Source: Bettongia penicillata ogilbyi (taxonomy: Eukaryota > Chordata > Mammalia > Diprotodontia > Potoroidae). Taken from it: a DNA stretch of 64,000 bases. Positions 43,765 through 55,185 of this stretch are shown here, one piece after another. The stretch is taken from contig JAJHZJ010000013.1 of the NCBI GenBank assembly GCA_023548195.1, positions 2,241,001 to 2,305,000 of the forward strand. Direction: 5' to 3'. The notes below the pieces were generated by a model. It did no database searches, had not been told where the DNA came from, and worked only from the letters and a program-made list of their open reading frames with translations. How positions within the stretch are numbered: the stretch's first letter is position 1; each line of letters begins with the position of its first letter. A program made the translations under genes and the position numbers.

Positions 43765-44818
43765 GTCCTTTCGGTAAAATAGCAAGATATGAAACATATC
43801 CACAAAACTCATCAGTCTTTTTATATGTCACCAACAAAGTCTAGCAGGAGAAAAAGAAATTACCTACGAAATAATTAGAAATGTAAAAAAAAATATGGGA
43901 ACCCATCTACCAAGACACAAACAAGAATTATACAAATAACCACTCTTTATTTGTAGGAATAAAGACAAATAATTGGAGATATATAAATTGCTCACAGTTG
44001 CATCATGTCAACATTATAAAATCTCAATACTATCTAAATTAATTTATAGATTCTGTGCTGCACCAACAAAACTCCCTGAGCATTACTTTAAAGAATGAGA
44101 AAAAGAATAATAAAAGTCATTTAGAGCTACAAAAGGTCAAGAATTTCAAGGTAAATAATGGAAAAAAAGTGGGAAGGAAGAGAGCCTAAATGTACCAGAT
44201 CTAAAATTATACTACAAAGCAGTAATCTTCCAAACTATTTGCTACTTGTTAAAAAAAAAAATAGAACAGTTGATCAATGTAACAACTTAGGTACTGAAGA
44301 CCCAGAAACAATCACCCACAATAAGCATGATATTCAATAAAAATAAAGACCTACACTACTGGAGTAATGACTTACTATTTGACAAAAATTTCAGAGAAAA
44401 TTTTCAGAGAAAAGCAGGGTATCATTAGATAGACTAATATCTCACACCTTTTACCACAAAATGCTACAAATGGATACAGGACCTAGATATAAAAGGTCAT
44501 TTTATAAATGAACTGGAACAGAAAAAAAGATACTTCTCAATACTATAGACGAGAGAAGAGCTCCTGAATATTTAAGACAGAGAAGAAAAAATAGACGATT
44601 TTCATTACAAAAAAATTGAAAAGCTTTCCCATAAACAAAAGAGGAAAAAAATATTTGTAGTAAATTTCTTTGTTAAAAGTCTGATACCCAAGATACATAC
44701 AGAACTTTTACAAATATATAACAGCAGTCATTTCCCAAAAAATAAATGGTCAAAGGATATGAACTCAGGGAAGAAATTCAATCTATCAACAACATGGGAA
44801 AAAATGCTCTACATCAAT
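43765..44818 (+). mobile_element. L1 ORF2 internal fragment (decayed)
   Basis: AATTAATTTATAGATTCTGTG, CTACAAAGCAGTAATCTTCC, CTATTTGACAAAAATTTCAG and TGGTCAAAGGATATGAACTC run in the same order as the ORF2 copy at 58212-62440. It has many stops and no 3' UTR. Confidence 0.75.
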
Positions 44819-45134
44819 AATGGCGTTGTTGACACCCTAATTCACACTATGAATTGCAAAGGAAGTGAGTCAAAAAGAAAGTTCAGGCTTGTGGTTTATT
44901 TGTTGAGAAATATTCAGTCACCTACAAAGACCTTATTCCACAGCCTTTAAAGAATAAATCTTTGGTCCATGTCCAGGTCAGATCCTATCCAATCAAATTA
45001 AACCTGTTCCTCCTCCTCCAGATGACAGTGACATGACGGCAGAATTTCCTCTTGTACTGGTGTGCTAGGAAAAACAAACCTTCCCAGATCCACTATGGAT
45101 GAAAAATGAAGATGAGATTTAGGGAGGGAATGGA
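44819..45134. other. Stretch without recognised features
   Basis: No repeat or gene recognised. Confidence 0.5.
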
Positions 45135-45368
45135 ATAGGCGTTTATCAAACACTCATTTTGTGCCCAATAATGTGCTAAACACTACAAATATCTCATTTT
45201 ATTCAAAAACCTATATAGTAGGTGTTATATTACAGTTGAGGAAATTAAGGCAGGCAGAGAGTAAGTACTAGTCCAGGGTCACACTGCAAGTAAGCATTTG
45301 AGGCCTCATTTGAACTCAGGTCCTCCTTAATCCAGGCCCTTCGTTGTCTGGGCTGCCTAGCTACCGCT
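45135..45368 (-). repeat. MIR SINE, reversed
   Basis: AATGTGCTAAACACTACAAA, CATTTGAACTCAGGTCCTCC and GGGCTGCCTAGCTACC. Confidence 0.85.
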
Positions 45369-46144
45369 CAACCAAGCTTTCGGTTTGAAAACAGCCCATA
45401 CTTTAGAGAAATCACAGTTCCAGAGGTTTTCTAGGGCTTTGTCTCAAGAATTTGATTATACATTATTCCCCCTACCAAAATCATTCCCTTTCACTCACTC
45501 CACCTTCAAACCCAATGAGACTGCTTGCTATTCCCAATCCATAACATTCCATTTCTCTGCTTTATAAATGCTAGCTAGCTATTATGCCAAAGTCCCTCTG
45601 AAAACTGCTTGATGGCACGGACTATTTAATTATTATTTTTTGGATTCCCAGGGATCAGAACAGAAAAGGGAACATAAAAGGCACTTAATAAATAAATGAA
45701 TATTAAATAAATGACTTATAAGGAAAGGTTCAAGATTAACTCCAAACAAGGACTAACTCCTGTGCTCAATGTTTAACACCTACCAGGGACAGCTCCTAGG
45801 TCACAATGACCAGCTAACCCCTCAAAAACTGCAAAATCAAGTACCCAAAACGAGAAAATAAGTATGAAGAAACTGCCTAGTGACTGGCACAGAAGAGCTC
45901 CTATGGCAGTCCTGGCATGGCCACGCAGTTAGTATTTTGGCACACATCCAGGGTACTGCCAGACACCTGATGTCTTCTCTGCTGACACTGTCCTTTCTTT
46001 CCTCCTTATGCAGACTTAACTTGAGCAGGAGCTCCCATGCATGACAGTTTCCCAAACTCCCAACATAGATCTCAGTCCTATGTACCATCTCTGTTGTTTA
46101 GCCTTCATTTAGGAAGGACCACCTGCATCGCCCAATGCTTCTTA
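45369..46144. other. Stretch with weak L2-like tail
   Basis: 45660-45700 (AAAAGGCACTTAATAAATAAATG) may be an L2 or MIR terminus; the rest is unassigned. Confidence 0.4.
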
Positions 46145-46357
46145 ATAAAGCTCTGTTGCATAGTGGAGAACTACACCAAAGCTAGTTGTGGAATCGTTGG
46201 ACCTGGGTTCAAATCCTACTTCTGATACATCCTTACTACAGGTATAACACCAGGCAAGTCATTTACCTGACCCTCAGTTTCTTCATCTGTCAAAGTAGGA
46301 GGCTGGACTCAGTGAACTCAATGTTCCTTCCAGCTCAAAATCTATGATCCTATGCAC
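46145..46357 (+). repeat. SINE, tail C
   Basis: ACCTGGGTTCAAATCCTACT, CCCTCAGTTTCTTCATCTGT and CTTCCAGCTCAAAATCTATG. Confidence 0.9.
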
Positions 46358-46459
46358 CTATTGTCTTTTAACCTCTGCTGTGACAGTCCCCACTTTCCAT
46401 TTATATAAATCATAGGTATTTTTCAAGGTCTAACTCATTTCCTACCCCATCCATGAAGC

Positions 46460-46612
46460 TACACACAGGGAACTTAAAAGTCATCTGGTTCAGATTTCAT
46501 TTTACAGGCAAGAAAATAGAGGCCCAAAGAGATTAAGGAATTTACCCAAAGCTACATAATTTGGTGCAGGATTAGTACTAGAAACCAAGTTATCTAACCT
46601 CAGATCAACACA
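46460..46612 (-). repeat. MIR/SINE, reversed
   Basis: CATTTTACAGGCAAGAAAAT and GGCCCAAAGAGATTAAGG. Confidence 0.7.
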
Positions 46613-46705
46613 GGGTGTCAGAAAGCACAGTTTTCAATTCAGTAGTTTAAAACTGCAATAAGACTTTTTTTCCTGCACTTTCCCATTCTTCTCTGAATTC
46701 CTTTT

Positions 46706-47190
46706 GAGGGCAGCTCAGGAGCACAGTGGCTAGAGGACAGGCCCTAGAGGGAGCAACACCTGAGTTCAAATTCAGCTTCAGACACTTACTATCTCTATGA
46801 CCCTGGATAATTCATTTAAACTCAGTTTGCCTCAGTTTCCTCAACTATAAAATGGGGATAATACTTGAACCTACCTTCCAGAGTTGTTCAGTTTTTCAGT
46901 TGTGTCCTCATGACCCCTATTTGGGGTTTTCTTGGCAAAGATACTATAGTGGTTTGCCTTTTGCCTTTTCCTTCTCCAGCTCATTTTACAGATGAGAAGA
47001 CTGAGGCAAATGGGGTTAAGTAACTTGCCCACGATCATACCGCTAGTAATTGAGGTCAGATTTGTCCTCAGGAAGATGAGTCCTCATCCTGACTCCTAGC
47101 CCAAGGCTCTATCCCAGAATTGTTATGAGAGTCAGATGAGGTATTTGTAAAGAGCTTAGCATGGTACCTGGCACATAGGAAGTATTTTTT
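46706..47190 (+). repeat. MIR SINE tail B, split by another SINE
   Basis: 46706-46888 (GGCAGCTCAGGAGCACAGTG ... AATGGGGATAATAC) continues at about 47114-47190 (TTAGCATGGTACCTGGCACA). Confidence 0.85.
46889..47113 (-). mobile_element. SINE tail A, nested insertion with target-site duplication
   Basis: Reversed tail A SINE (GGTTTTCTTGGCAAAGATAC, CATTTTACAGATGAGAAGAC). It is flanked by CCAGAGTTGTT (46878-46888) and CCAGAATTGTT (47114-47124), a duplication with one mismatch. Confidence 0.85.
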
Positions 47191-47477
47191 AAAAATGGTT
47201 TGTTTCATTTCCTTCTACAATTATGGCTTATTATCACCAAAATTAGCATTAAATTCAAATGACTTTGTTTTGTTCTCCAAATGATTCCTGTATTGGTCGT
47301 TCTTCATCAAAAAGTTCTTAACCTTTTCAAGAGACTTGATTTCTTCTTCCTAGGGCACCTGATAAAATGCTAAGTAAATGGTAATTACTCAGTGATACTT
47401 GTGATGAACTAGTAATAAAAATTCACATTTATGCAATGTTTTAGCATATGTAATGTGCTTTCCTAAATAATAACAAC
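47191..47477. other. Stretch without clear features
   Basis: Weak MIR-tail resemblance near 47420-47470 only. Confidence 0.4.
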
Positions 47478-47725
47478 TGTTGTGTTATTTAGTCATTTCA
47501 GTGGTGAGTGACTTTTTGAGAGCCCATTTGGAATCTTCTTAGTAAAGACACTTGTGTAGTTTGCCATTTCCTTCTACAATTCATCTTAAAGATAAGAAAA
47601 TTGAGGCACACAGGGTTAAGTGACTGGCCCAGGGTCACACAGCTAGAACGTGTTTGAGGTCGAATTTAAACTCAGATCTTTGTGACTACAGGGCCTGCAC
47701 TCTATCCACTGCACCTCCTATCTTT
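47478..47725 (-). repeat. SINE tail A, reversed
   Basis: TTTGCCATTTCCTTCTACAA, GTCACACAGCTAGAACGTG and CTCTATCCACTGCACCTCC. Confidence 0.85.
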
Positions 47726-47739
47726 CCTTTTAATAGACA

Positions 47740-48112
47740 AGCATTTACATGGTGGTCAGAAGAAGTGATACAAGGACACTTTCAAGGTCTCTCTTAAGAA
47801 CTTTGGAATTGATTGTATGGCATGGGAGACCCTGGCACAGAACCACCCAGCATGGTACACCATCATCAGAGAACGAGCTGTGCTCTATAAGCAAAGCAGC
47901 ATGGAAATAGTTCAAAAGAAATGCAAGATGTGCAAATTTAGAGAATTCACTCCAAATGCTCTCATGGACTATTTGTACCTGGCCAGTGGTAGAACCTTTT
48001 GAGCTTGTGTTGGTCTGATCAGCCACAGTCAGACCAGTCAGACGCACTGAAATGTGATTCTAGCCTCAGGATGTCATTTTGGTCCTCTTTGAAAATGAAG
48101 GACAACAATCAC
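47740..48112 (+). mobile_element. RTE-like LINE 3' end
   Basis: The frame 47817-48002 reads METLAQ-type sequence: ETLAQNHPAWYTIIRERAVL then YKQSSMEIVQKKCKMCK, resembling the LAxDRPxWR..V..G tail of LINE polymerases. The 3' end GTCATTTTGGTCCTCTTTG..AATGAAGGACAACAA is shared, inverted, with the SINE at 49832. The RTE assignment rests on known marsupial RTE/SINE pairs. Confidence 0.6.
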
Positions 48113-48117
48113 TAGGT

Positions 48118-48232
48118 TCGAGGCACTATGTTAAGCACTTTACAAATATTGTGAAGTGATTGAGTACAGATTTGAACTCAGGTCTTTCTACCTCCAGACC
48201 CTGTGCTCAATCTATTTGGCCACCTGGCTACC
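48118..48232 (-). repeat. MIR SINE, reversed, internally deleted
   Basis: GGCACTATGTTAAGCACTTT joins directly to TTTGAACTCAGGTCTTTC. Confidence 0.75.
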
Positions 48233-48399
48233 AACAAATAATAGGACAATAGTCCTGTGAGGAAGACACAGAAAACATTTTTAATAGAAGCTGTTAGAAA
48301 AGTTATACTGAATACCATTTGATCAACAGGCTTATCTTCTCACTGAATAGGCGAAGGTCATCATTTGGGTTAATGTTACCATAATGCTGTTTGAGGGGT

Positions 48400-48648
48400 A
48401 TAGGTGGCACAGTGGATAGAGCACTGGACCTGGAGTCAGGAAGACATGAGTTGAAATCTGACCTCAGACACTTACCAGCTATGGGATCCTAGGTAAGCCA
48501 CTTAACCTTGTTTGCCTCAGTTTCCCCATCTGTAAAATGAGCTAGAGAAGGAAATGACAAATCATTCCATTTATTTTTGTCAAGAAAAGCCCAAATAGGG
48601 TCATGAAGAGTCAACAAGTACCTGACATGACTAAACCACAACAAATCA
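48400..48648 (+). repeat. SINE, tail A, well preserved
   Basis: GGTGGCACAGTGGATAGAGC, TGGAGTCAGGAAGACATGAG and GGGTCATGAAGAGTCAACA. Confidence 0.92.
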
Positions 48649-48959
48649 GTGTTTATAGAACCCAATACTATAGAGACAGCAAAGCCAGTTCAACATTCTG
48701 TTCACAAGCCTCGTTCACCTTGGTTCAACATAAGAAATACTGATGCTTTTAGAAAACATCACCAGATAAATCATCCTGGTTACCCAAGAGAAGGGGTTTT
48801 TAATATGAGGCTCACTCACAGAGTAGGTCTGGGGGAGATAAATTTCAGAGAGTCCATGAACTTAGGTAGAAAAAAACCCTACATCTTTATTTTCACTCAT
48901 TTGCAACTGAATATTAGCACTTCCTTCAATCATTTTACAACATTCTATTGTATCACAGT
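48649..48959. other. Interval with partial 114-codon frame
   Basis: The frame 48649-48993 runs into L1 sequence and has no domain; probably repeat-derived. Confidence 0.35.
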
Positions 48960-49335
48960 CAATGATGAAGTGGATGATTTCAGAGAAACCTGAGAAAAAT
49001 GCTAGAAACTGATACAGAATGAGATGAGGAGAACAAGGATAATTTAAATGAACAATACTATAAAGGCAGACAACTTTGAAAGACTTAAGAATTTCTGATC
49101 AATGCAACGGCCAGCCATGATTTGGAAGGATCAATAATGAAGTAAGTTCCTCACTTCTTCTGCAGACTGAGACATAATTTTGGGACTTGGTTTATGTGGA
49201 AATTTGTTTTTCTAGACTGTGCCTATTTGCCACAAAGATTTTGTTTTTCTTTCTTTTTAAATAGGGAGAGGGAGGATGGGGAAGAAAGAAAATATAAATT
49301 TTTGCTCACTAAAAGAAAAGCAAAATTTTAAAACC
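48960..49335 (+). mobile_element. L1 3' end
   Basis: GATACAGAATGAGATGAGGAG, GACAACTTTGAAAGACTTAAG and ATATAAATTTTTGCTCACTA then A-rich end; same 3' UTR type as 26655. Confidence 0.7.
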
Positions 49336-49613
49336 ATTATTCTCAGAAGGGATCCATGAGTTTTAACCAACTATCAAAAAAGGTCCACAAAAATGGGGAA
49401 GCCCACACCCCCTAAAGTATCCCCCTCAAATCACTAAGAGAGGCAACAGGCTTTTAAATAAGTAATTAAGTACTATATGAAGATTTACCTCTACCACCAG
49501 CTATAAAAGTTAAATATTAGATGGAAAGGGAAAAATCAAGAGAGAGTTAAATACTATTTCATCCTATTTGGGGAAAAACAATTAAAGGGGCTTTTATATT
49601 TTGAGCAGCATGA

Positions 49614-49735
49614 CACATACACATGCATATATGTATATATTATATATACACACAGACACATATTTACCAATGTCCCAAAAGTCTTAGTGTAGTTTAAAGT
49701 TAATTAAAGCTTAAGATCTTGTGTAATAATAAAAA
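49614..49735. repeat. TA/CA microsatellite and MITE fragment
   Basis: TATATGTATATATTATATAT run at 49628-49650. Then TGTCCCAAAAGTCTTAGTG (49672), an end of the mariner-like MITE at 40293. Confidence 0.65.
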
Positions 49736-49831
49736 CTTTCTTTTACTCTTTTTTCTCCTGCAAAACAGGGGAAAAATAATATCAGAACATGTCAGCTGCA
49801 CAGAAAAATAAAGCTGTGATTATTGACAATT

Positions 49832-50135
49832 GTGTATGTTCGTCCTTCATTGCTGAAGAAGACCATGCCATCAGAGAAATAATGACATGACTTGCACTTG
49901 ACTTTGTTTTGAGTGAGAGAGGGCTGTGCAGGTTACCAGTCTCACTTCTCCTCCAGAGCCATCTGAATCCAGTGACCAGATATTCATCAGGATGACTGGA
50001 GATGACCCAGGATGAGGCAATCAGGTTAAATGACTTGCCCAAGGTCACACAGCCAGTGAGTGTCGAGCGTCTGAGGTGAGGTTTGAGCTCAGGTCCTCCT
50101 GACTCCTGCACTGGTGCTCTATCCATGCACCTTTC
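49832..50135 (-). mobile_element. SINE with RTE-like tail, reversed
   Basis: The tRNA-like head reversed (CAAGGTCACACAGCCAGTG, CTCTATCCATGCACC) is joined to GTTCGTCCTTCATTGC..GAAGAAGACCATGCCATC. The latter is the inverted 3' end of the LINE at 47740, as in marsupial RTE-mobilised SINEs. Confidence 0.7.
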
Positions 50136-50611
50136 TTAACAGAAAAAGCAAACACCATGGGGCTGCTGAGGGGAGCACAACCCCAGAAGGGACTTAATTT
50201 TCAAGTTTACCTGATTCACATATGAGCAACTGAGAAAATTTCAGGCTTTTACAGATGGCCTAAGCAAGTTTTTCATTGTTGTTGTTGTTTTTATTTTAAC
50301 TAAGATGAGGACAATTATAACAGTGCATTCAAATCAAACGATCCATCAACAAGAATTCATTAGGTTCTTAACGTGTGTGCATCGGAGAGGCAAAGACAGA
50401 AATAAAACAATTCCTGCCCTCAAGATGCTTATATTTTATCAGAGATTTAAAGGTCATCTATTAAGCTCTATGCAAAAACAAAGTTCACCTCTTAGGAGTA
50501 AAAATAAATTAATGAAAGGAACGGTGAAAAAAGTACCAAATTGTATCTCCTTTCGTTTCTTTTAAAAGTTTATCTCTTTAAAATATTTGCTTTAATGATG
50601 ATTGTTTTGGT
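50136..50611. other. Stretch with old-repeat fragment
   Basis: 50385-50450 (CAATTCCTGCCCTCAAGATG) resembles the 33.4 kb family; the rest is unassigned. Confidence 0.4.
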
Positions 50612-51165
50612 TGAACGGGTTGCCAAAGTGGGCAATATCATCCCTAGGAACGATCCAGGGGGTGGTAGTAGCCTCAGGTGCAATTGGGGGGCACTGAATA
50701 AAAATAAGGGGGCAGTGGAAGTATAAGGAAAGAAGAGAAGAAAATTTTGAAAACTCATTCATACATGTTTTATCTACTGTATATCAGAGTTAAAGTCACA
50801 GTGATTACATTATTTTCCAAGTAAACGCACAAAATGCAAGTTATAACTGATCAGTTGTCAAGTCCTCCAACAGGTCTTAACGAACAAATGTTGGCAGAAG
50901 AGCATGTTAAGAGTCCAGCACGTATCAGCAGAAATATGTGCATGTAATGACTTGTTTACAAGATAGTACTACATGGTTATATGATGTAATATTGCATCAT
51001 CAAAATTTCAATGGAGAAAAAACCCCAAATTCATAATACATTATTAAATTGAATATGCATCATTTTTTTAAAAATTCATATTTTTTTAAATGATATAAAT
51101 TTCAAAAAAAAAAGACAAGGGGTACAGGCCAGATAAGTTTGGGAGCTTCTGGTTTAGAAGGCTTT
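50612..51165 (+). mobile_element. DNA-transposon-like repeat R, copy 2
   Basis: Collinear with 31545-32190; left end GGGTTGCCAAAGTGGGCAAT, right end GTTTGGGAGCTTCTGG. Confidence 0.65.
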
Positions 51166-51605
51166 TTAAAAACATGTATAAAAACATGTATACAAATGTA
51201 CGTACAAAATATTTTATAGTATTACATCGTATTTTTCATATAAGGAGAGCATGTAGATCATTGTTCCTACCCATCTGTATTCCCTATGGTATACAGCACA
51301 GAGTACATGGTAAATGCTTAGTAAATGTTCACTGAAAACTTCATACTAAGATGCAGCAGAGTTTATCAGATGGCATGCTAGGTTTGGAATCAGGAAGACT
51401 TTGTTCCAAAATCACCACCTTTGGCTTAAGTTATTGAGCCTTTATCCTCTATGTATTCCAGGACCTATCTGGTGGAGGGAAGTTTCTACCCTGCTACACC
51501 AGGACTTCCCCATACCCAGGGAATCACAGAGCCCTTGTATTCTCTCCGAGGACCCTAAGGTGTCATATGGGGGAAATATGGGGCATGCCAAGGTACTAGG
51601 GAGAT
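51166..51605. other. Stretch with short repeat pieces
   Basis: 51290-51335 L2-like terminus, 51355-51440 SINE-body remnant. The 101-codon frame at 51401 has no domain. Confidence 0.4.
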
Positions 51606-51609
51606 GTAA

Positions 51610-51835
51610 GACTTTGAAGAGCATGACAGTGGGAATGGAAAAAGGATGGCAACTCAGGAGTCAAAAGATATTGGTTCAAATTCTGTCACTAACCAGCTCT
51701 TACTAGCAATGTTACCTGACCTCTAAAAGCCTCATAATGTAAAATAAAGTAATACTTACATTACCTAAAAGGGTTATTACAAAGTTCAAAAGACATAATG
51801 GAAATAAGTCATTTTCTAAATCACAAAGCACTGCC
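51610..51835 (+). repeat. MIR SINE, diverged
   Basis: GGTTCAAATTCTGTCACTAA and CTTACATTACCTAAAAGGGTT. Confidence 0.65.
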
Positions 51836-51902
51836 TATATACATATATATGTATGTATACATGTATATGTATGTGTATACATACATATATATGTATATAA
51901 AA
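51836..51902. repeat. TATG/TACA microsatellite
   Basis: ATATATATGTATGTATACAT-type palindromic run. Confidence 0.95.
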
Positions 51903-52349
51903 ATTTATTGTGAGTATTTTGATCCTTTACCTTCTAAATCTTATTCTTAATCAATAACATTTATTTAGCACCCTGCAGTCTTTGGCAGTGTCCTACACAA
52001 TCTAATTCCTATCCAAGTTAAACAGACATTTTATGGTCTATACTTCCTAATAACTAACATATTAAAATGATACAGTTCCCTCAAATCCAGTTAAAATACC
52101 TATGTTATAAAGAGAACAGAGCAAATTTACAGATCTCATTTTTAAGTATTTTCTCCCTGAGACCCTCATTGGACATCACCACTCCATATTGCCCTAGAGT
52201 TAATAGTTTCTTTTGTCTCTTCTTACATTTTAGCTTTATGAAAACCAAAGAAAATTCTCCTCTAACAAATACTTACATTTTCCATAATTTTCTGAGGATC
52301 TCTGAAAGATTATTCTGTCTGCGTATGGGAAATTTGGCAAACAAATCAA
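51903..52349. other. Stretch without recognised features
   Basis: No recognised gene. The 127-codon frame (52067-52450) runs into the next SINE and is not supported. Confidence 0.45.
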
Positions 52350-52628
52350 AGTGGGAGCCATGTGGTACAGTGGATAGTGTGCCAGGCCTGGAGTCAGGAA
52401 GATCTGAGGTCAAATCAGGCCTCAGATACTCTCAGGTTGTGTTGCCCTGAGCAAGTCATTTAACCTCTGCTTGTTTCCTCAACTGTAAAATGGGGATAAT
52501 AATAGTATCTACCCCACAGGACCCATCGCTATAAATGCAGTGAAGCCAGCGTGTGAGGATCAAAGGATATGATATTTGTGAAAAGAACTTAGCATAGTGC
52601 CAGGTATTTGCATAGTAGGTGCCACATT
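52350..52628 (+). repeat. MIR SINE, tail B
   Basis: GTGGTACAGTGGATAGTGTG, AATGGGGATAATAATAGTAT and TAGCATAGTGCCAGGTATTT. Confidence 0.88.
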
Positions 52629-53515
52629 CGTATTCCCTTCACCCAAGTGCCCCCTGGCAACTCTTGTCAATCTGCTGTGGTAAATGGAGCTTCCTACAGT
52701 TAGATCAATGAACCAAAAAAGTAGGCCAAAAAAATACAAATTCGTATCCCAGATCCTGCTACTGGATTGTTTTTTCTTGTTTTGTTTTATTTCTGTTTTT
52801 TAAATGACCAGGACCTTGGTTTAGAAGCGCAGAACTTTGGATTGCATTTTCTTAAAGAGCTCAGAAGCGGGCACAGAAGTAAATGAAATTTTTATTTGCT
52901 TTTTATTATTTATTTTTATTATTGCTATTATTTTATTAGGGGCTCCAATTAGACATTTTGTGTAAAGGATTTTGTGAATTTCAAAAAGCTAAGCAAATGG
53001 GGGTTGCCACCATTATTGTTCAATACATTGAACCCATGCTTTTTTCTTCAGCTTATTTTTCAGTTTGTGGTTTAACAAATGGTTTCATTCTATATTTTCA
53101 TTGGTCCTTTGTAAGTTTATAATAGAAACTTTACTTAAACATTGAAATAGTTGTGGGTGGGGGTTTGTTTTTGGTTTTTGGGTATCTTTTTTTAAGGAAT
53201 ATATTTTCTTAAAGTAAATGATAGTCACTTCATAATGGTTCACTCAACTGTGTGCTGGAAGTTACCCTTGTAAAAATATTCACTCTCTATGGAGGAGTCA
53301 GGGGTATATGCTAAATACATTGACAATTAGCTTTTTAAGACATTTTATTTTTAAACCTACCTTTTCCTCTCAAGGGAAGGATACCTGCCATCACCAGTAC
53401 CACTTCCCACAAAATGAAAGTTACCTCAGTGTTAATGAAGCAACACATTCCTGGACAGCTCCTTCTCCAATAACAGGTCGTTTTACAAAGGAGAACAGAT
53501 ACATATATGGAACTT
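52629..53515. other. Repeat-poor AT-rich stretch
   Basis: T-rich and TTTATTATT-like sequence (52880-52940), then about 350 bases of nonrepetitive sequence. Possible conserved noncoding element; no coding signal. Confidence 0.35.
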
Positions 53516-53700
53516 TGCTATTGTTCAGTCATTTCAGTCATGTATAATTTCTCATGACCCCACTTGGAGTCTTTTTGGCAAAGATAGGGGAGTGATTTGC
53601 CCTTCTCTTCTCCAGCTCATTTTACAGACAAGGAAACTGAGTCAAACAGGATTAAGTGACTTGCCCAGGGTCACACAGATAGTAAGTGTCTGAGGCTAGA
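53516..53700 (-). repeat. SINE tail A, reversed, head missing
   Basis: GTTCAGTCATTTCAGTCATG and AGTGACTTGCCCAGGGTCAC. Confidence 0.85.
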
Positions 53701-53799
53701 TGAGGGAACTTTCAAAATATGTAACTGTCTCAAGTAGGATTTTCTTAAGGTTTATATTCAGATGTATGAAATAGAAGAGCTAAGGACTCTATTAATATA

Positions 53800-53898
53800 G
53801 CTTCAGTTTCTTCTTTTGTAAAATGGGAAGAGCACTGGATTGTATGACCTCTGAGATCTATTCAAAATCTAGATCAATTCCAATCCTATGATCCTAGT
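53800..53898 (+). repeat. SINE tail C fragment
   Basis: TTCAGTTTCTTCTTTTGTAA and CCAATCCTATGATCC. Confidence 0.65.
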
Positions 53899-53984
53899 AA
53901 ATACTCTGTATATATACATATATATCATATACTCTATAACATTCCAAAACATATGATAATAAGATAACTAACTCATCATTAATT

Positions 53985-54375
53985 ATAGCTCATATTTCTG
54001 CAACACTTTAAAGTTTTCAATTCACTGTCCCCTTCATAACAAACAATTACAGTGACCAAACAATCGTGTGACCCTGGGCAAGTCACTTAACCCTGTTTGC
54101 TTCAGTTTTCTCATCTGTAAAATAGCTAGAGAACAAAAAGGCAAACCACTCCAAGTATCTTTGCCAAGAAAACCCAAATGGGGTCACAAAGAGTCAGACA
54201 AGACAAAAGACTGACGCACAATACTTTATAGTTTCCATTTTAGTTTACATTTTACAAATGGGTAAACCAAAACTCACAGAGGTAAGTGATTTTTCCCCAA
54301 GGTTATACAACTCCAAAGGCAATGGCAGGGTCAGGTCTCTGAGTCCAGCACTTAATTGACTATACCACCCTACCT
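53985..54375 (-). repeat. Reversed MIR split by a SINE
   Basis: 53985-54058 and 54222-54375 (TTTACAAATGGGTAAACCAA, CACTTAATTGACTATACCAC) flank the insertion at 54062-54220. Confidence 0.6.
54062..54220 (+). repeat. SINE tail A, head-truncated
   Basis: GTGTGACCCTGGGCAAGTCA to GGTCACAAAGAGTCAGACA. Confidence 0.85.
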
Positions 54376-54819
54376 CTCAATTAGAGAAGTTTGGCAAGTC
54401 TGAAGACTCTCCATTGAACCACCTTGCCCGCAAATTGATCAATCTGTCAACACCTTTTACAACAAAGAGCAAAAGTATTCCAGATTAGTGACTGGGAACT
54501 GGGGTGCAGGTTATGGCCAAAGAACAAAATAAAGCAGGAACCCTGATTCAATCAACTGGACTTCCCAATCAGGGGTATAATTGTCCTGTAACATGCTTCA
54601 GCTTTCCAATTAAAATTTCATCACATCTAACCTGATTTTGTATTCCTTTTCACCCATCCCATATTACTAGCCAGGGCCTTCAGAAGCAGAAAAGAGAGAG
54701 GACCCTGAAAGCCCAGGAAGATTATGAGGGAGAGCCAAGAAAAGTTAGGTCTTTGCTTCTGAAGGTCACAGATTAAACAACATCAGCCTAACCAGTGAGT
54801 TATGAGTCATACTAGCATA
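54376..54819. other. Stretch without recognised features
   Basis: No recognised repeat or gene. Confidence 0.45.
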
Positions 54820-54884
54820 GGTTTAGAGTTAGAAATAACCTTAGAACTTAGAGTTCTTAAAGGGGAGTTAGCAAACTTGCTTTC

Positions 54885-55045
54885 TTTTCTAAAAAAAATA
54901 CTTTGATAACTATTTCAATAAAATCTGTTTCCCTTTGAGAGTCTATGTATTTTATACATTTAAAAATATTGTTCTACGAAAAAGTCCTTAGGCTTTGCCA
55001 GACTGTCAAAAGGGTTCATGACACACAAAAAAGGTTTAAAAATCC
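54885..55045 (-). mobile_element. DNA-transposon-like repeat, copy 2
   Basis: Inverse of the 13376 family: GGTTCATGACACACAAAAAAGG and AAAAATATTGTTCTACG. A tail C SINE appears to flank it (54820-54860 and 55048-55185), so it may have inserted into that SINE. Confidence 0.5.
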
Positions 55046-55047
55046 TG

Positions 55048-55185
55048 ATCTAATCTGGCCACCTTTCACAAATCAGAGATGATGAATAAATTGCTCTAGG
55101 TTATATATGGTATTAAGTGGCAGTGTCAGCATTTGAACTCACGTCCCCTAAGTCCAAAAGTAGTTTTCCATCTATTCTATTAACC
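55048..55185 (-). repeat. Reversed SINE/MIR, diverged
   Basis: AATCAGAGATGATGAATAAAT and CAGCATTTGAACTCACGTCC. Confidence 0.6.

Noticed and set aside
49782..50126. 114-codon minus-strand ORF
   Set aside because: Translation of the RTE-tailed SINE, not a gene.
51401..51706. 101-codon ORF
   Set aside because: No domain, overlaps SINE remnants, no splice or promoter support.
52067..52450. 127-codon ORF
   Set aside because: Its 3' third is SINE sequence; the first part has no recognisable similarity.
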